Assembly: GCA_022846635.1 (NCBI GenBank)
Contig: AP025685.1
Span: forward strand, 186,001 to 250,000
Direction of reading: 5' to 3'
DNA from: Salmonella enterica subsp. enterica serovar Choleraesuis
GTDB lineage: Bacteria; Pseudomonadota; Gammaproteobacteria; Enterobacterales; Enterobacteriaceae
DNA length: 64,000 nucleotides
Shown here piece after piece: positions 45,040-55,669 of this stretch (its first letter is position 1; every line of letters starts with the position of its first letter). The notes under the pieces were generated by a model. It saw nothing but the letters and a program-made list of their open reading frames with translations. It was not told the DNA's origin and did no database searches. The position numbers and the translations under genes are program-made.

Positions 45040-46710
45040 TTACTGCGGATACGGAACCCAATCCCCGCCGCCCAGCTTCACATACGGCTTATTCTGGTAC
45101 TGAATCACAACAGCGTTAGAGTCTTCCGACACCGGCGCCGTTTGCGGCAGATTGCTGGTTAAACCGCTCCAATCCACGTTATCAGCCGTAAAGTTTTTAC
45201 CATCCACTGAGCGGGCAACCAGCTCAGAAATCGCCAGATAACTGCTCGGCGAGGTTATCTCTATTGGCGCACCCTGATGCGGTGCCTTCATACCGATAAA
45301 TTTCACGCCGACTGGTACATGAGTAATATTCGGGCTTGGAATATCGCGCAGCCCGGATATTTGCATCCGGTCGCCAACTAGCGCCGCACCGTGCTCCGGC
45401 ACCAACACAACCATCACTTTACGGCCCGATGTTTCCAGCTGGGTCAGGAAGGCGTCCAGCTCATCAAACAGCTTCTGCGCCCGCATTTTATAGTCGGCTG
45501 GTTTGCTGATGCCCGGCAGATGGTTACCGTCGTGCAGTGGCAGCAGGTTATAGAAGGTCGCTGTACGAGGATTATTCTCTTTTTGCAATGTCTCCTGCCA
45601 GCGCTTAAGCACCGCCGCATCGTCATAGATTGGCGAGCCGTCGAATGCCTGAAGGTTCAGCGGCAGGCCAGCCTGATCCATCAGTGGAGTCTGGACACCG
45701 CCGTCTTCACGAATCTCTTTCAGGAAACCACCAAATTGTCCGTTGTGATCCAGCATCAGGTGCTGGGTAAAGCCCAAAGCTGACAGATTATCGAACAGGT
45801 AGCATTTATTTCCGGCCTGCTGGTAAAGCGCACTATGGGCTGGCTGCCCGCAGCTGGCTCGTAGCAGGCGAATGGCCGCCGGGCCGCTGTATGAGGTCGC
45901 GGAGTTAAAGTTTTTGAACACAATATCGAAGTGCGACCATAGCGGGTGGTTAGCCAGGCCTACGGCATCGATATCGGCTTGAGCCAGCGAGCAAATATTA
46001 ATTACCAGCAGATCAAAAGGCTGAGCATCAGCCGGCAATGAGGCCGGGAATGTGGTCTGGCGTTTAGATTCGCTGGCATGAAATGCATCCAGCCAGGCCC
46101 CAAGGTTTTGCGAGGTGGGGGGCTGAGTTTGCGGCGGAATGTCGCCGCTGCCGCTGGCTGCTGAAGCGACGGAGCTTGCCGTCGTGCCATTCGCTACGGT
46201 AGCTGCCGGGGCGTTGCCTGCTGGCAGCAGTGAAAATGAAGGGCCGGCGATTGTCAGCACGTTCAGCCATATAAGTGCGGCGGCGACAAATACCGTAACC
46301 CGAACCCATTGCGACAAGAACAGATAACCAATCAACAGCACAAAGGCTGCACCTATCATCTGCCAGTTGATAAAGCGGAAAATCAGATCCTGAATATAGT
46401 TCCAGCTAAAGCCTGCCAGCTGAGAACCCTGGCTCATAATACTGTCGGGGCCGGGTAGCCAGGTGTCGTGCCAGAAAAGGCCGATACCTACCGGCAGCGC
46501 AATCCAAAACCGTATGCGGCGCAGACGCTCGTTTGGCAGCGGTACCAACAGAAACGCCATAAATACCAGGTTAGCCATAGGATGAAAATTCAGGTAGCCC
46601 GCCCAAAGCAGCCCGAATTTCAGTAAAAAGTAGTAGTTCCAGCCGCTAAGACCGCGCCAGCGCTGCCAGAATGGCGGAACACCCGGCATTTGAGTATTTT
46701 GTTTAGTCAT
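45040..46710 (-). CDS. bcsG: BcsG, cellulose phosphoethanolamine transferase
   Basis: Inner-membrane enzyme that adds phosphoethanolamine to nascent cellulose. It has 556 aa (E. coli 559). Four to five N-terminal membrane segments (about 25-158) are followed by a Pro/Ala/Ser/Thr-rich linker (160-200) and the periplasmic alkaline-phosphatase-fold domain. Residues equivalent to the E. coli zinc ligand Cys243 and nucleophile Ser278 are Cys240 (VINIC) and Ser275 ([14 protein letters not shown]). [11 protein letters not shown] metal motif is near the C-terminus. It overlaps bcsF by 8 bp and is last in bcsEFG. Confidence 0.95.
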   Translation of the reverse strand: MTKQNTQMPGVPPFWQRWRGLSGWNYYFLLKFGLLWAGYLNFHPMANLVFMAFLLVPLPNERLRRIRFWIALPVGIGLFWHDTWLPGPDSIMSQGSQLAGFSWNYIQDLIFRFINWQMIGAAFVLLIGYLFLSQWVRVTVFVAAALIWLNVLTIAGPSFSLLPAGNAPAATVANGTTASSVASAASGSGDIPPQTQPPTSQNLGAWLDAFHASESKRQTTFPASLPADAQPFDLLVINICSLAQADIDAVGLANHPLWSHFDIVFKNFNSATSYSGPAAIRLLRASCGQPAHSALYQQAGNKCYLFDNLSALGFTQHLMLDHNGQFGGFLKEIREDGGVQTPLMDQAGLPLNLQAFDGSPIYDDAAVLKRWQETLQKENNPRTATFYNLLPLHDGNHLPGISKPADYKMRAQKLFDELDAFLTQLETSGRKVMVVLVPEHGAALVGDRMQISGLRDIPSPNITHVPVGVKFIGMKAPHQGAPIEITSPSSYLAISELVARSVDGKNFTADNVDWSGLTSNLPQTAPVSEDSNAVVIQYQNKPYVKLGGGDWVPYPQ

Positions 46711-46900
46711 TCGCTTTTTCTATCTTGTTACCAACGCCGCGGCGCAAAACTCCCGCCGGTTTAACATATCGAGGCTTTAATAGCGTGTAAGGCAGCATTC
46801 GCCGGATTTTAGGAAGCCAGCGATGCAGGTTATATCCAAGTGGAATAAAAATAACTGCACATAATAGAATTAGCTCTATGATATCGCTGATGCCCATCAT
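46703..46900 (-). CDS. bcsF: BcsF, small cellulose-synthase membrane protein
   Basis: 65-aa protein with one membrane helix (residues about 5-25, [18 protein letters not shown]) and a basic cytoplasmic tail ([26 protein letters not shown]), matching the 63-aa E. coli protein. In E. coli it recruits BcsE to the membrane so that BcsG and the synthase are regulated by c-di-GMP. It overlaps bcsE by 4 bp and bcsG by 8 bp, so the three are translationally linked. Confidence 0.93.
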   Translation of the reverse strand: MMGISDIIELILLCAVIFIPLGYNLHRWLPKIRRMLPYTLLKPRYVKPAGVLRRGVGNKIEKAND

Positions 46901-48456
46901 ATTTCTTCCTGTGACAAATTGTCTCTTAGCAGAACCACTGGCTGCGGGTTACGCCGCCATACTTTGCCGTCATGGCTGGCATTAACGGCCGGCTGCTGGA
47001 CGGTTAAATCCGGTAATGGCCGGCTGCGCTGTGCGGGATCGCTAATACGCATTTGCGTTAATTCAGCGGCTATTTGTTTATCTTCAAACCACACCACCCG
47101 ATTAGAAATGAGATCGCCTATCGGTAATGGAAATATATGCTTTAACGCGACATCAAGATCGTTGATCCGGCAGAACGAAAGGAATAAATAGAGCCGATTA
47201 TCGCCAAGCGTCACAATATCCCCTAAGCGGTTAGGACGACAAAGCGTTAATAGTTGCTCCACTTTTAATCCTGGAACCGGTCGTAACGCAACCAGCAGGC
47301 CACGGTTATCTTCAGGTATCAGCGGGTTGGTGAGAATATTATCCAGTGACTGGCAGAACTCTTCCCATTTTAAATAACCACGCTGTTTTAAAGGATGCAT
47401 CGCCTGTAGAAGAACCTGGATATCTTCCGGAACATGGCGGGTAAACTTCTGCTCCTGAATACTCTCAATCAGGCTCAGGCAGCGCGATAAAGACGAGTTC
47501 CATGGGACAATAAGCGAAGTTCCGCAGCCCAGAAGCAGACGTTCGTCGGTGGCTCTGAGACAGGCATTTTTTTCACGCACTACCAGTTTCAGCGCGCTAC
47601 CACGCTGGCGACGCAGAGTATGGATCATGGTTGCCATCTGCTCTATCTGGCTGTTTTGACTGAGCTGAAAGACGATGGTTGCTGCCTGCGAGGTTCGGGC
47701 AGCATTGAAAAGTGCGTCGTTATTTTCGAACAGTTTCCAGTGCTCTGAAAGCGCGGGCGCACCCTCCAGAACCCCGATATGGCTGAGAATTTGCCGCGTA
47801 TCATTGAGTGGCTGTGGAGCGCTGGTACTCTCGTTCATTTGGCTCCAGCTGCCGTTTTTATAGTCCAGCATGATGTGCTGTTGGGCGCTGACCCCACTAT
47901 CGTTGCACCAAAATTCAACATCGAGACGGAATTTTTCACCCAGAAATTGCAGAGTGGCCAGCCCGTCTAATCCACGGTATTCGTTAATTAACAACGAGGT
48001 AAAGCGATCTGTGGCGCGTCCGTTATTCACTATCAAAAAACTGCAGCGGTAGTGTTGCGCCCAGCGATTAAGTTTCTGCAACCATCTGCGTAACTGTGGT
48101 GCGGAATAGACATCCCATAACGTTTCGTGGCAGGCCAGGATAAACAGGTAATTTTCCGGTGAGCGGCTGCACAACAGGTCGCTTTGCAGTGATTCCAGGC
48201 TGGATTTCGTTGGTTTTAAAGAAAATAACTGAACGGTTTCCGGCCCAGAGGTGGTAAATGCCAGGTGATTGCGTATGATGCCATCACTCATTAGTACAGC
48301 AACGTGACTATTTTGGGCCTGAGCTGCCAGGGTTTCGTTAACGAATGTAAACAGATCTTCCTGGCGTTCGGTATTAACCCACCAGATACCCCCCGCTGGC
48401 ATATCTCGCAGTTCATTCCACAGTGAATGTATGCCAATGGGAAAAACAGGATTCAT
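46897..48456 (-). CDS. bcsE: BcsE, c-di-GMP-binding regulator of cellulose synthesis
   Basis: Cytoplasmic regulator of 519 aa (E. coli 523) with the GIL domain, which binds c-di-GMP through an RxGD motif; here R410-L-G-D413 in [13 protein letters not shown]. The N-terminal half is a degenerate RecA/receiver-like part (about 1-330). It is first of bcsEFG and divergent from bcsRQ, with a 164-bp shared upstream region. Its presence marks the E. coli-type (class II) cellulose system rather than the simpler Gluconacetobacter type. Confidence 0.94.
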   Translation of the reverse strand: MNPVFPIGIHSLWNELRDMPAGGIWWVNTERQEDLFTFVNETLAAQAQNSHVAVLMSDGIIRNHLAFTTSGPETVQLFSLKPTKSSLESLQSDLLCSRSPENYLFILACHETLWDVYSAPQLRRWLQKLNRWAQHYRCSFLIVNNGRATDRFTSLLINEYRGLDGLATLQFLGEKFRLDVEFWCNDSGVSAQQHIMLDYKNGSWSQMNESTSAPQPLNDTRQILSHIGVLEGAPALSEHWKLFENNDALFNAARTSQAATIVFQLSQNSQIEQMATMIHTLRRQRGSALKLVVREKNACLRATDERLLLGCGTSLIVPWNSSLSRCLSLIESIQEQKFTRHVPEDIQVLLQAMHPLKQRGYLKWEEFCQSLDNILTNPLIPEDNRGLLVALRPVPGLKVEQLLTLCRPNRLGDIVTLGDNRLYLFLSFCRINDLDVALKHIFPLPIGDLISNRVVWFEDKQIAAELTQMRISDPAQRSRPLPDLTVQQPAVNASHDGKVWRRNPQPVVLLRDNLSQEEI

Positions 48457-48620
48457 ATCGCGCCTCGCGATGAAAAAAGCGTATCGGTGTCAGATGGATG
48501 GCAGATTTCATAATATAAATCTACCATTAACCTGACAGTGCGTTGATAACATAAGTGTAAGCCGGGTATTAACAACGGCATGACAAATAAACGATTTTTT
48601 TTGTGAGGAGATTCATTTAA

Positions 48621-48818
48621 ATGAATGATATCCTATTGCGCAACAATAATAACATTGATGACTCACCCTTGTTGGATTTTCAGGATGATGTGCAAACTTT
48701 GCGTAGCATCTTTGCTCTGCCGGAGATTAATTATGCGGATATCTCCCAGAGCGAACACCTTGCAGTAGCCCTCAAACGTTGGCCGTTATTGGCTGAGTTC
48801 TCGCATACCTATAAATAA
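48621..48818 (+). CDS. bcsR: BcsR, small cellulose regulator
   Basis: 65-aa protein with the conserved C-terminal YhjR core LPEINYADISQSEHLAVALKRWPLLAEF, nearly identical to E. coli BcsR (62 aa). In E. coli it forms a complex with BcsQ that is needed for stable BcsA and cellulose secretion. GAGGAG lies about 11 bp before the ATG. It opens the bcsRQABZC operon, 14 bp before bcsQ. Confidence 0.94.
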   Translation: MNDILLRNNNNIDDSPLLDFQDDVQTLRSIFALPEINYADISQSEHLAVALKRWPLLAEFSHTYK

Positions 48819-48832
48819 TACGGATAAGTCAA

Positions 48833-49570
48833 ATGGCCGTGATTGGAATACAGGGGCTGCGCGGTGGGGTGGGTACTTCATCGCTGGCGGCTGCATTAGG
48901 GTGGTCTTTGCAGCAGCTTGGTGAATCAGTATTGTTGATTGATGGATCGGCAGACAACCTGCTGCGTCTGTTTTTCAATATTGATTACGATAAGCCGCGC
49001 GGATGGGCGCGTGACACGCTGGATAATTCCGACTGGCGAGAGTCGGCATGGCGTTATACTTCCCACCTTGATGTCTTGCCATTTGGCCAGCTTAGCGGCG
49101 AAGAGCGCCGCGACCCGGCCCTGCTCAATAAACTTATCCCGGCTTTTTCCGCAATTTTACAAGAGATTGAGGCTGCTAACCGTTACCGCTGGATAATCAT
49201 TGACGTTCCTTACGGTGAATTAAGCTACAGCCAGCCGCTGCTGGCTTTATGCTGGCGTGTGCTAATGGTGTTAAACCCTGACAGCAACTGCCACGTGCGT
49301 CTGCATCAGCAGCCAATCCCCAAAAATCATCATCTCCTGGTGAATAATCTCAACGTTAGCAGCCAGTTGCAGAGCGACCTGTTTCAGCTGTGGCGTTTGA
49401 GCCATCACGGTCTGGTGCCGGTGGTGGTGCATCGTGATGAAGCCATGGCCGAGTGTCTGGCGGCTAAACAACCACTTGGCGAATACCAGCCCGAGTCTTT
49501 GTCTGCCAGGGAAGTGTTGACGCTGGCCAACTGGTGTCTGTTGCGTTACGCGGAAGTGCGCCATGATTAA
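48833..49570 (+). CDS. bcsQ: BcsQ, MinD-like cellulose localisation protein (intact)
   Basis: ParA/MinD-family protein of 245 aa (E. coli 250), needed for polar cellulose assembly. The P-loop reads GLRGGVGTSS (residues 8-17): Arg and Thr stand where MinD has its two lysines, a divergence shared with E. coli BcsQ. Other conserved parts are WARDTLDN, LDVLPFGQLS and HRDEAMAECLAAKQPLGEY. The frame has no premature stop, in contrast to E. coli K-12 lab strains. It overlaps bcsA by 8 bp. Confidence 0.94.
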   Translation: MAVIGIQGLRGGVGTSSLAAALGWSLQQLGESVLLIDGSADNLLRLFFNIDYDKPRGWARDTLDNSDWRESAWRYTSHLDVLPFGQLSGEERRDPALLNKLIPAFSAILQEIEAANRYRWIIIDVPYGELSYSQPLLALCWRVLMVLNPDSNCHVRLHQQPIPKNHHLLVNNLNVSSQLQSDLFQLWRLSHHGLVPVVVHRDEAMAECLAAKQPLGEYQPESLSAREVLTLANWCLLRYAEVRHD

Positions 49571-52184
49571 TCCCTTCTCATGGGTCCTGGCAACCGAGCC
49601 AGGCCTGCGCCTGAGTTCGCGCTATCGTACCTACCGGCGCGCAAAAGCTTCGCCTTTTAGCGCGTGGCTGGGCTGCTTTTGGGCGATTGTCGGCTGGACA
49701 TTTCTGCGCCTGGAAAGCCCCTCATGGCAAAAAATTACCGGTAATCATGCTCATTATTATCCGCAAATAAATCTACAAAAACCGCGACCATTAGATCCTC
49801 TGCGCTACCTCATTCAGAGTTTGTGGCTGCTGGTGTTGCGTCCGCTGGGGCGAGATAGCCAGTCCTGGGTTGGGCGTGTCGGTGAGCCAATGCGTGCCTG
49901 GCATCAGCGCTATATCCACTTTATGGAAACGCTGCCGGATCGCTTTGAATCCAATGCCTCCGTGGTGAAACAACAAAAACAGCTGGCGGAGGTGAATCCC
50001 CGTTTGCGGCGCATTTTGCTCTGGGTGGTCAGCACATTCTCGATAATCCTGGCCTTGATGTGTATCACCCAGCCATTTAACCCATTGTCGCAGTTTATCT
50101 TTTTGATTTTGCTGTGGAGCGTGGCGCTGGTCGTTCGCCGGATACCAGGGCGTTTTGCCGCATTGGTGATGATTGTGCTGTCGCTGACGGTATCCTGCCG
50201 CTATATCTGGTGGCGTTTTACGTCTACTCTGGACTGGAGCGATCCGGTAAGTATCGTGTGTGGCCTGGCTTTGCTGTTTGCTGAAACTTACGCGTGGCTG
50301 GTCCTGGTGCTGGGATATTTCCAGATATTGTGGCCGCTTAACCGCCATCCGGTGTCTATGGACGCAGATATGAAAAGCTGGCCGGCGGTGGATATTTTCG
50401 TTCCGACCTACAACGAAGATCTTAGCGTAGTTAGAAACACTATTTACGCCTCGCTTGGCATCGACTGGCCTAAAGATAAACTCAAAATATGGATTCTGGA
50501 CGATGGCGATCGACCGGTATTCCGCCAGTTCGCTAAAGATGTCGGGGTTGAATACATTGCCAGACCGACTCATGAGCACGCTAAGGCCGGTAATATCAAC
50601 AATGCTCTTAAGCAGGCAACCGGTGAATTTGTCGCTATTTTTGACTGTGACCACGTACCGACCCGCTCATTCTTACAGCTCACCCTCGGCTGGTTCATTA
50701 AGGACAGTAAGCTGGCGGTATTGCAGACCCCGCACCACTTCTTCTCTCCCGATCCATTCGAACGAAATCTTGGCCGATTCCGTAAAGCACCGAACGAAGG
50801 CAACCTGTTTTACGGGCTGGTTCAGGACGGTAATGACATGTGGGACGCCACCTTTTTCTGTGGTTCCTGTGCGGTAATACGCCGCGGGCCGTTGGATGAA
50901 ATCGGCGGGATTGCCGTAGAGACCGTAACTGAAGATGCCCATACCTCTCTGCGCCTGCACCGGCGGGGCTATCACTCGGCTTACATTCGTATTCCGCAGG
51001 CGGCGGGTCTCGCCACCGAAAGTCTGTCGGCGCATATCGGTCAGCGTATTCGCTGGGCGCGCGGTATGGTGCAGATTTTCCGTATGGACAACCCTTTGTT
51101 TGGTAAGGGTTTAAAGCTGGCTCAACGCCTGTGCTATGCCAACGCCATGCTACACTTTTTGTCTGGTGTGCCTCGGCTTATCTTTTTACTGGCACCACTG
51201 GCTTTCCTGATCATGCACGCCTACATCATCTACGCGCCGGCCATCATGATTGCTCTGTTTGTGTTGCCGCATATGGTCCACGCCAGCCTTACTAACTCCA
51301 AAATTCAGGGGAAATATCGCCACTCATTCTGGAGCGAAATTTATGAGACGGTGCTGAGTTGGTACATCACCCCGCCAACCCTGGTGGCGTTGATTAATCC
51401 CCATAAAGGTAAGTTCAACGTTACTGCTAAGGGTGGGTTGGTTAAAGAGCGCTATATGGACTGGGTAATTACCCGACCCTATTTGCTGCTGGTGTTGTTC
51501 AACCTTCTGGGCATGTTTTTTGGTGTATGGCGGCTGCTAGATGGTCCGGATAATGAAATTCTGACGGTACTGGTGAGTATGGTCTGGGTGCTCTACAACA
51601 TGCTTATTCTCGGCGGCGCAGTGGCGGTTTCCGTTGAGAGTAAACAGGTGCGTCAGGCTCACCGCGTAGAGGTCACGATGCCGGCTGCACTGGCTCGCGA
51701 CGATGGGCATATGTTCCCTTGTACGGTGCAAGACTTCTCTGACGGCGGGGCAGGGATAAAGCTTGAGGGTTCGGCGTCGGTACTACAGGGCCAGACCGTA
51801 AATCTAATGTTGAAACGCGGCGTGCAGGGTTACTTCTTCCCGGCCAAAGTGGTGCGCGTGTTTGACTCGGAAGTGGGTCTGCAATTTCTTGAGATGACCA
51901 AACAACAGCATATCGATTTTGTTCAGTGCACTTTTGCCAGGGCTGATACCTGGGCGCTGTGGCAGGACAACTTTCCTGAAGATAAACCGATGGAAAGCCT
52001 GGTCGATATATTCAAGCTGGGGTTCCGCGGTTATCGGCATTTGGCGGAGTTCGCACCGAGCTCCGTGCGCTACATTTTCCGTGCCCTGACGACCAGTATC
52101 GACTGGGTGCTCTCATTTATTCCTCGTTGGCCGGCGCGTACGGAAATCGAAACCAACCCGGCTTCGGCTATGGCTCAAAGATGA
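49563..52184 (+). CDS. bcsA: BcsA, cellulose synthase catalytic subunit
   Basis: Processive family-2 glycosyltransferase polymerising UDP-glucose into cellulose across the inner membrane. It has 873 aa (E. coli 872). The catalytic motifs are in order: DDGD (313-316), DCD (361-363), TED (456-458) and QRIRW (494-498). Membrane segments flank the GT domain. The C-terminal PilZ domain binds c-di-GMP with R697-x3-R701 and D724-F-S-D-G-G. The N-terminal ~140-residue extension typical of enterobacterial BcsA is present. Confidence 0.98.
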   Translation: MINPFSWVLATEPGLRLSSRYRTYRRAKASPFSAWLGCFWAIVGWTFLRLESPSWQKITGNHAHYYPQINLQKPRPLDPLRYLIQSLWLLVLRPLGRDSQSWVGRVGEPMRAWHQRYIHFMETLPDRFESNASVVKQQKQLAEVNPRLRRILLWVVSTFSIILALMCITQPFNPLSQFIFLILLWSVALVVRRIPGRFAALVMIVLSLTVSCRYIWWRFTSTLDWSDPVSIVCGLALLFAETYAWLVLVLGYFQILWPLNRHPVSMDADMKSWPAVDIFVPTYNEDLSVVRNTIYASLGIDWPKDKLKIWILDDGDRPVFRQFAKDVGVEYIARPTHEHAKAGNINNALKQATGEFVAIFDCDHVPTRSFLQLTLGWFIKDSKLAVLQTPHHFFSPDPFERNLGRFRKAPNEGNLFYGLVQDGNDMWDATFFCGSCAVIRRGPLDEIGGIAVETVTEDAHTSLRLHRRGYHSAYIRIPQAAGLATESLSAHIGQRIRWARGMVQIFRMDNPLFGKGLKLAQRLCYANAMLHFLSGVPRLIFLLAPLAFLIMHAYIIYAPAIMIALFVLPHMVHASLTNSKIQGKYRHSFWSEIYETVLSWYITPPTLVALINPHKGKFNVTAKGGLVKERYMDWVITRPYLLLVLFNLLGMFFGVWRLLDGPDNEILTVLVSMVWVLYNMLILGGAVAVSVESKQVRQAHRVEVTMPAALARDDGHMFPCTVQDFSDGGAGIKLEGSASVLQGQTVNLMLKRGVQGYFFPAKVVRVFDSEVGLQFLEMTKQQHIDFVQCTFARADTWALWQDNFPEDKPMESLVDIFKLGFRGYRHLAEFAPSSVRYIFRALTTSIDWVLSFIPRWPARTEIETNPASAMAQR

Positions 52185-52191
52185 AGATAAT

Positions 52192-54549
52192 ATGATGAAA
52201 AATAAATTATCCTGGTTATGTGCAGCAGTGGGCTTCAGTATGCTGCCAGCGGGCCTGAGCCTGGCAGCTCCTTCGCCTGCGGGCGTTCCCGCAGAACGTG
52301 CGCCTGTCGCCGCGACGGCTCCGGCGACTCCCGGTCAGACCGCCGCGCAGGATGCGGCCGCCGCGGGAGCCAATCCTAATGCTTTCCCTTATACCCTGGG
52401 CAGTACTCCAGGCTCGCAGGGCCGTGAGGAGAAATTCACCTTCGCTCAGGTAGCACCACCTCCGGGAAGCATTGTGATGACCGGCAGCAACCCGACGGCG
52501 CGGGTAGAATTTGGTATGCGCAGCAACGAAGTAGCGTCCAAAGCGGTACTTAACCTTATCTTCACCCCGTCCCCTTCCATGCTCCCGGTGGTTTCTCAGT
52601 TCAAGGTATATCTGAACGATGAACTGATGGGCGTAGTGCCATTTGCCAAAGAGCAAATGGGTAAAAAGACGGAAGTACAGGTTCCTATCGATCCGCTATA
52701 TATCACCGACTTTAACCAGGTACGTCTTGAGTTTATCGGCCAGTATGGTTCGGTGTGTGAAAATCCGGCCAGTCCGACGCTGTGGCTGGATGTCAGCCGT
52801 GACAGTAACCTGGATATCGGTTTTGAGCCTCTGTTGCTGCAAAACGATCTCGCGCATTTCCCGGTTCCATTCTTTGATAAAAACGATGTACGCCCGCTGA
52901 ACCTGCCAATGGTCTTCGCCAGCGCGCCAGATCAGGGGATGCAACAGGCAGCCGGCGTGCTGGCATCCTGGTTTGGTGCACAGGCCGGATGGCGCGGTCA
53001 GAAATTCCCGGTCTCCTACAACACGCTGCCGCAAAACAACGCCATCGTATTTGCTACCAACGATAAGCGTCCCGACTTCTTGCGCGACCATGCGCCGGTA
53101 AAAGGGCCGACGATCGAAATGATCGATCATCCTGCCGGGCCGTATCTGAAGCTGCTGGTGATCATGGGCCGCGATGATAAAGATCTGAACCAGGCGGTGC
53201 AGGGGATTATCCAGGGCAACGTGCTATTCCGCGGCAGTAGCGTTGTGGTTAACAGTGTGAAACCGCTGAGCGAGCGTAAACCTTACGATGCGCCTAACTG
53301 GGTTCACACCGATAGGCCTGTCACCTTCGCAGAGCTGAAAACTTACAACGAACAGTTGCAGTCAATTGGCCTGACGCCATCGCCAATCAACGTCACGCTG
53401 AATCTGCCGCCGGATCTGTATCTGATGCGTACCAACAGCATCAATATGGATCTGAAATACCGCTATACCTCACCACCGGCGAAGGATAGTTCGCGTATGG
53501 ATGTCAGCCTGAATAACCAGTTCCTGCAATCCTTCCCGCTGCTGCCAAGCGATCGCAGCAATAGCCTTCAGCTACATCTGCCTGTATTGCAGGGCCTGCT
53601 GGATAAAAAAGACGATGTGGCTATTCCGGCGCTTCGTCTGGGGGCCTCGAACCAGCTGCGCTTTGACTTCCAGTTTATGAATCCGCTGCCTGGCGGCTCG
53701 GTGGATAACTGCGTGACTTATCAGCAGATTAAAAACCGTGTGGTGATTGAGGATGACTCAACGCTGGACTTCTCAAACTACTATCACTTTATTGCCATGC
53801 CGGATTTGCATGCCTACGCCAACTCCGGGTTCCCGTTTAGCCGTATGGCTGACCTGTCGGAAACTCTGGCCGTTATGCCAGCGCAACCAAACCCGGATCA
53901 GGTCACCACGCTGCTTAACGCACTTGGCTCTCTTGGTGCGCGTACCGGTCTTGCCGGTGGCAAAGTCACCATTACCGATGATGGTAGCCAGATTAAAAAC
54001 CATGATGCGGATCTATTGCTGATTGGCGCGATCCCTGCGGCGCTGAAAGATGATAAGCAGATAAACCTGCTGGTGGATGCGACTCAAAGCTGGGTTAAGA
54101 ACCCACTGCGGGTCGAATCTCGTACAAACATCATGCCGGACAGCAGCCGTAAGCCCGTTGCCGAAACCAACGTGTCGGCCAATGGCCCAATGGGGGCCGT
54201 GGTCGGATTCCAGTCGCCGTTCTACTCGCAACGGAGCGTTGTTGCCCTACTGGCTGATAGTTCCAAAGGCTACGGCTTGCTGAATGAGGCTCTGAGTGAT
54301 TCCGGCAAACGCGATGCTATGGAAGGCTCGGTAGTCATTATTCGTGACTCGGGGGTTAATGGCCTGCGGGTAGGAGATGTTTATTACGTAGGACATTTAC
54401 CGTGGTTTGAACGCCTGTGGTATGCACTTTCTAACCATCCTATCTTGCTGGCGGTATTTGCGGCGATAAGCGTCGTGCTGCTGGCTTGGGTGCTGTGGCG
54501 CTTACTGCGCATCATCAGCCGCCGTCGGTTAGGCATGGATGACGAATAA
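52192..54549 (+). CDS. bcsB: BcsB, periplasmic cellulose synthase subunit
   Basis: 785-aa partner of BcsA (E. coli 779). The signal peptide (to about residue 25, …LSLA) is followed by an Ala/Pro-rich linker (about 26-62), carbohydrate-binding and flavodoxin-like repeats (residues ~80-730), and a C-terminal membrane anchor ([24 protein letters not shown]) with a basic tail. The anchor packs on BcsA and the periplasmic part guides the glucan. It lies 7 bp after bcsA. Confidence 0.96.
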   Translation: MMKNKLSWLCAAVGFSMLPAGLSLAAPSPAGVPAERAPVAATAPATPGQTAAQDAAAAGANPNAFPYTLGSTPGSQGREEKFTFAQVAPPPGSIVMTGSNPTARVEFGMRSNEVASKAVLNLIFTPSPSMLPVVSQFKVYLNDELMGVVPFAKEQMGKKTEVQVPIDPLYITDFNQVRLEFIGQYGSVCENPASPTLWLDVSRDSNLDIGFEPLLLQNDLAHFPVPFFDKNDVRPLNLPMVFASAPDQGMQQAAGVLASWFGAQAGWRGQKFPVSYNTLPQNNAIVFATNDKRPDFLRDHAPVKGPTIEMIDHPAGPYLKLLVIMGRDDKDLNQAVQGIIQGNVLFRGSSVVVNSVKPLSERKPYDAPNWVHTDRPVTFAELKTYNEQLQSIGLTPSPINVTLNLPPDLYLMRTNSINMDLKYRYTSPPAKDSSRMDVSLNNQFLQSFPLLPSDRSNSLQLHLPVLQGLLDKKDDVAIPALRLGASNQLRFDFQFMNPLPGGSVDNCVTYQQIKNRVVIEDDSTLDFSNYYHFIAMPDLHAYANSGFPFSRMADLSETLAVMPAQPNPDQVTTLLNALGSLGARTGLAGGKVTITDDGSQIKNHDADLLLIGAIPAALKDDKQINLLVDATQSWVKNPLRVESRTNIMPDSSRKPVAETNVSANGPMGAVVGFQSPFYSQRSVVALLADSSKGYGLLNEALSDSGKRDAMEGSVVIIRDSGVNGLRVGDVYYVGHLPWFERLWYALSNHPILLAVFAAISVVLLAWVLWRLLRIISRRRLGMDDE

Positions 54550-55669
54550 AATGAGCATCAGTGGAAGTATTAAAACGGCTCTGCTGGCCAGTTTTATGGC
54601 CGTGGCGACTCCGGTCGCTGCTGCCTGCAACTGGCCGGCGTGGGAAAGCTTTAAGCAAGATTATATTAGTGACCAGGGGCGGGTTATTGACCCCAGCGAC
54701 CCGCGCCAGATAACCACATCTGAAGGGCAGAGCTACGCATTGTTCTTTGCCCTGGTCGATAACGATCGGGAAACTTTCGATCGGCTGCTTGCCTGGACGG
54801 GAAATAACCTGGCTCAGGGCGACCTGGCGGCCCATCTCCCTGCATGGCTGTGGGGCCATAAAGCCGATGACAATAGCTGGGTTGTGCTTGATAGCAATTC
54901 GGCTTCCGATGCGGATATGTGGATTGCCTGGAGCCTGCTGGAGGCTGGCCGCCTGTGGGATGAGGCCCGCTATCGTGAGCTGGGTGAGAAATTACTGGCG
55001 CTGATTGCGAAGCATGAAGTGACTAAAGTACCGGGCCTGGGGGCGATGTTACTTCCGGGACAGGTTGGTTTTACCGAAAAAGACCGCTGGCGCCTAAATC
55101 CAAGCTATCTTCCGCCGCAAGTACTGGCCAGGGTCGCGTCTTTAGGCGAGCCATGGAATAAAATGGCGAAGGGTAATAACCGGCTTTTGGTAGAAACTTC
55201 TCCGAAAGGTTTTTCGCCTGACTGGGCTTCCTGGCAGAAAGGTAAAGGATGGCTGCTGCCCGCCAAACCACCGGTTATCGGCAGTTACGATGCTATTCGT
55301 GTCTATCTTTGGGTTGGAATGATGAGCGATCGTGACCCGCAAAAGGCCGCACTGCTTAAACATTTTGAACCGATGATTGCGGCGCTGGCTAAAGATAACC
55401 TGCCGACCGAGAAGAATAATGTTGTTACCGGGGCTTCACAGGGGCACGGGCCGGTAGGCTTTTCCGCCGCTTTGCTGCCCATGCTGGAAGAGAGCGCTTC
55501 TTTGGCGGGCCAGCGTAAGCGGGTGACCGATGAGTTTCCAGGTAAAAACGCTTATTACAGCTACGTGCTGACGCTATTTGGCCAGGGCTGGGATCAGCAA
55601 CGTTTTCGTTTCAATCTTCAGGGCGAGTTAGTTCCTGACTGGGGCCGGGTATGCGCCAACACACGCTAA
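54539..55669 (+). CDS. bcsZ: BcsZ, periplasmic endo-1,4-beta-glucanase
   Basis: Glycoside hydrolase family 8 cellulase, 376 aa from the first ATG (E. coli 368). The signal peptide ends at VAA before ACNWPAW. The family's catalytic acid is Glu62 in ITTSEGQSY; the partner Asp is in [13 protein letters not shown]. Other conserved blocks are [25 protein letters not shown] and [15 protein letters not shown]. The start at 54539 overlaps bcsB by 11 bp; ATG 54551 is equally possible and would give 372 aa. It overlaps bcsC by 19 bp. Confidence 0.95.
   Translation: MTNKMSISGSIKTALLASFMAVATPVAAACNWPAWESFKQDYISDQGRVIDPSDPRQITTSEGQSYALFFALVDNDRETFDRLLAWTGNNLAQGDLAAHLPAWLWGHKADDNSWVVLDSNSASDADMWIAWSLLEAGRLWDEARYRELGEKLLALIAKHEVTKVPGLGAMLLPGQVGFTEKDRWRLNPSYLPPQVLARVASLGEPWNKMAKGNNRLLVETSPKGFSPDWASWQKGKGWLLPAKPPVIGSYDAIRVYLWVGMMSDRDPQKAALLKHFEPMIAALAKDNLPTEKNNVVTGASQGHGPVGFSAALLPMLEESASLAGQRKRVTDEFPGKNAYYSYVLTLFGQGWDQQRFRFNLQGELVPDWGRVCANTR

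Noticed and set aside
48833..49570. bcsQ checked for the premature stop known from E. coli K-12
   Set aside because: The frame is open from start to stop; not a pseudogene.
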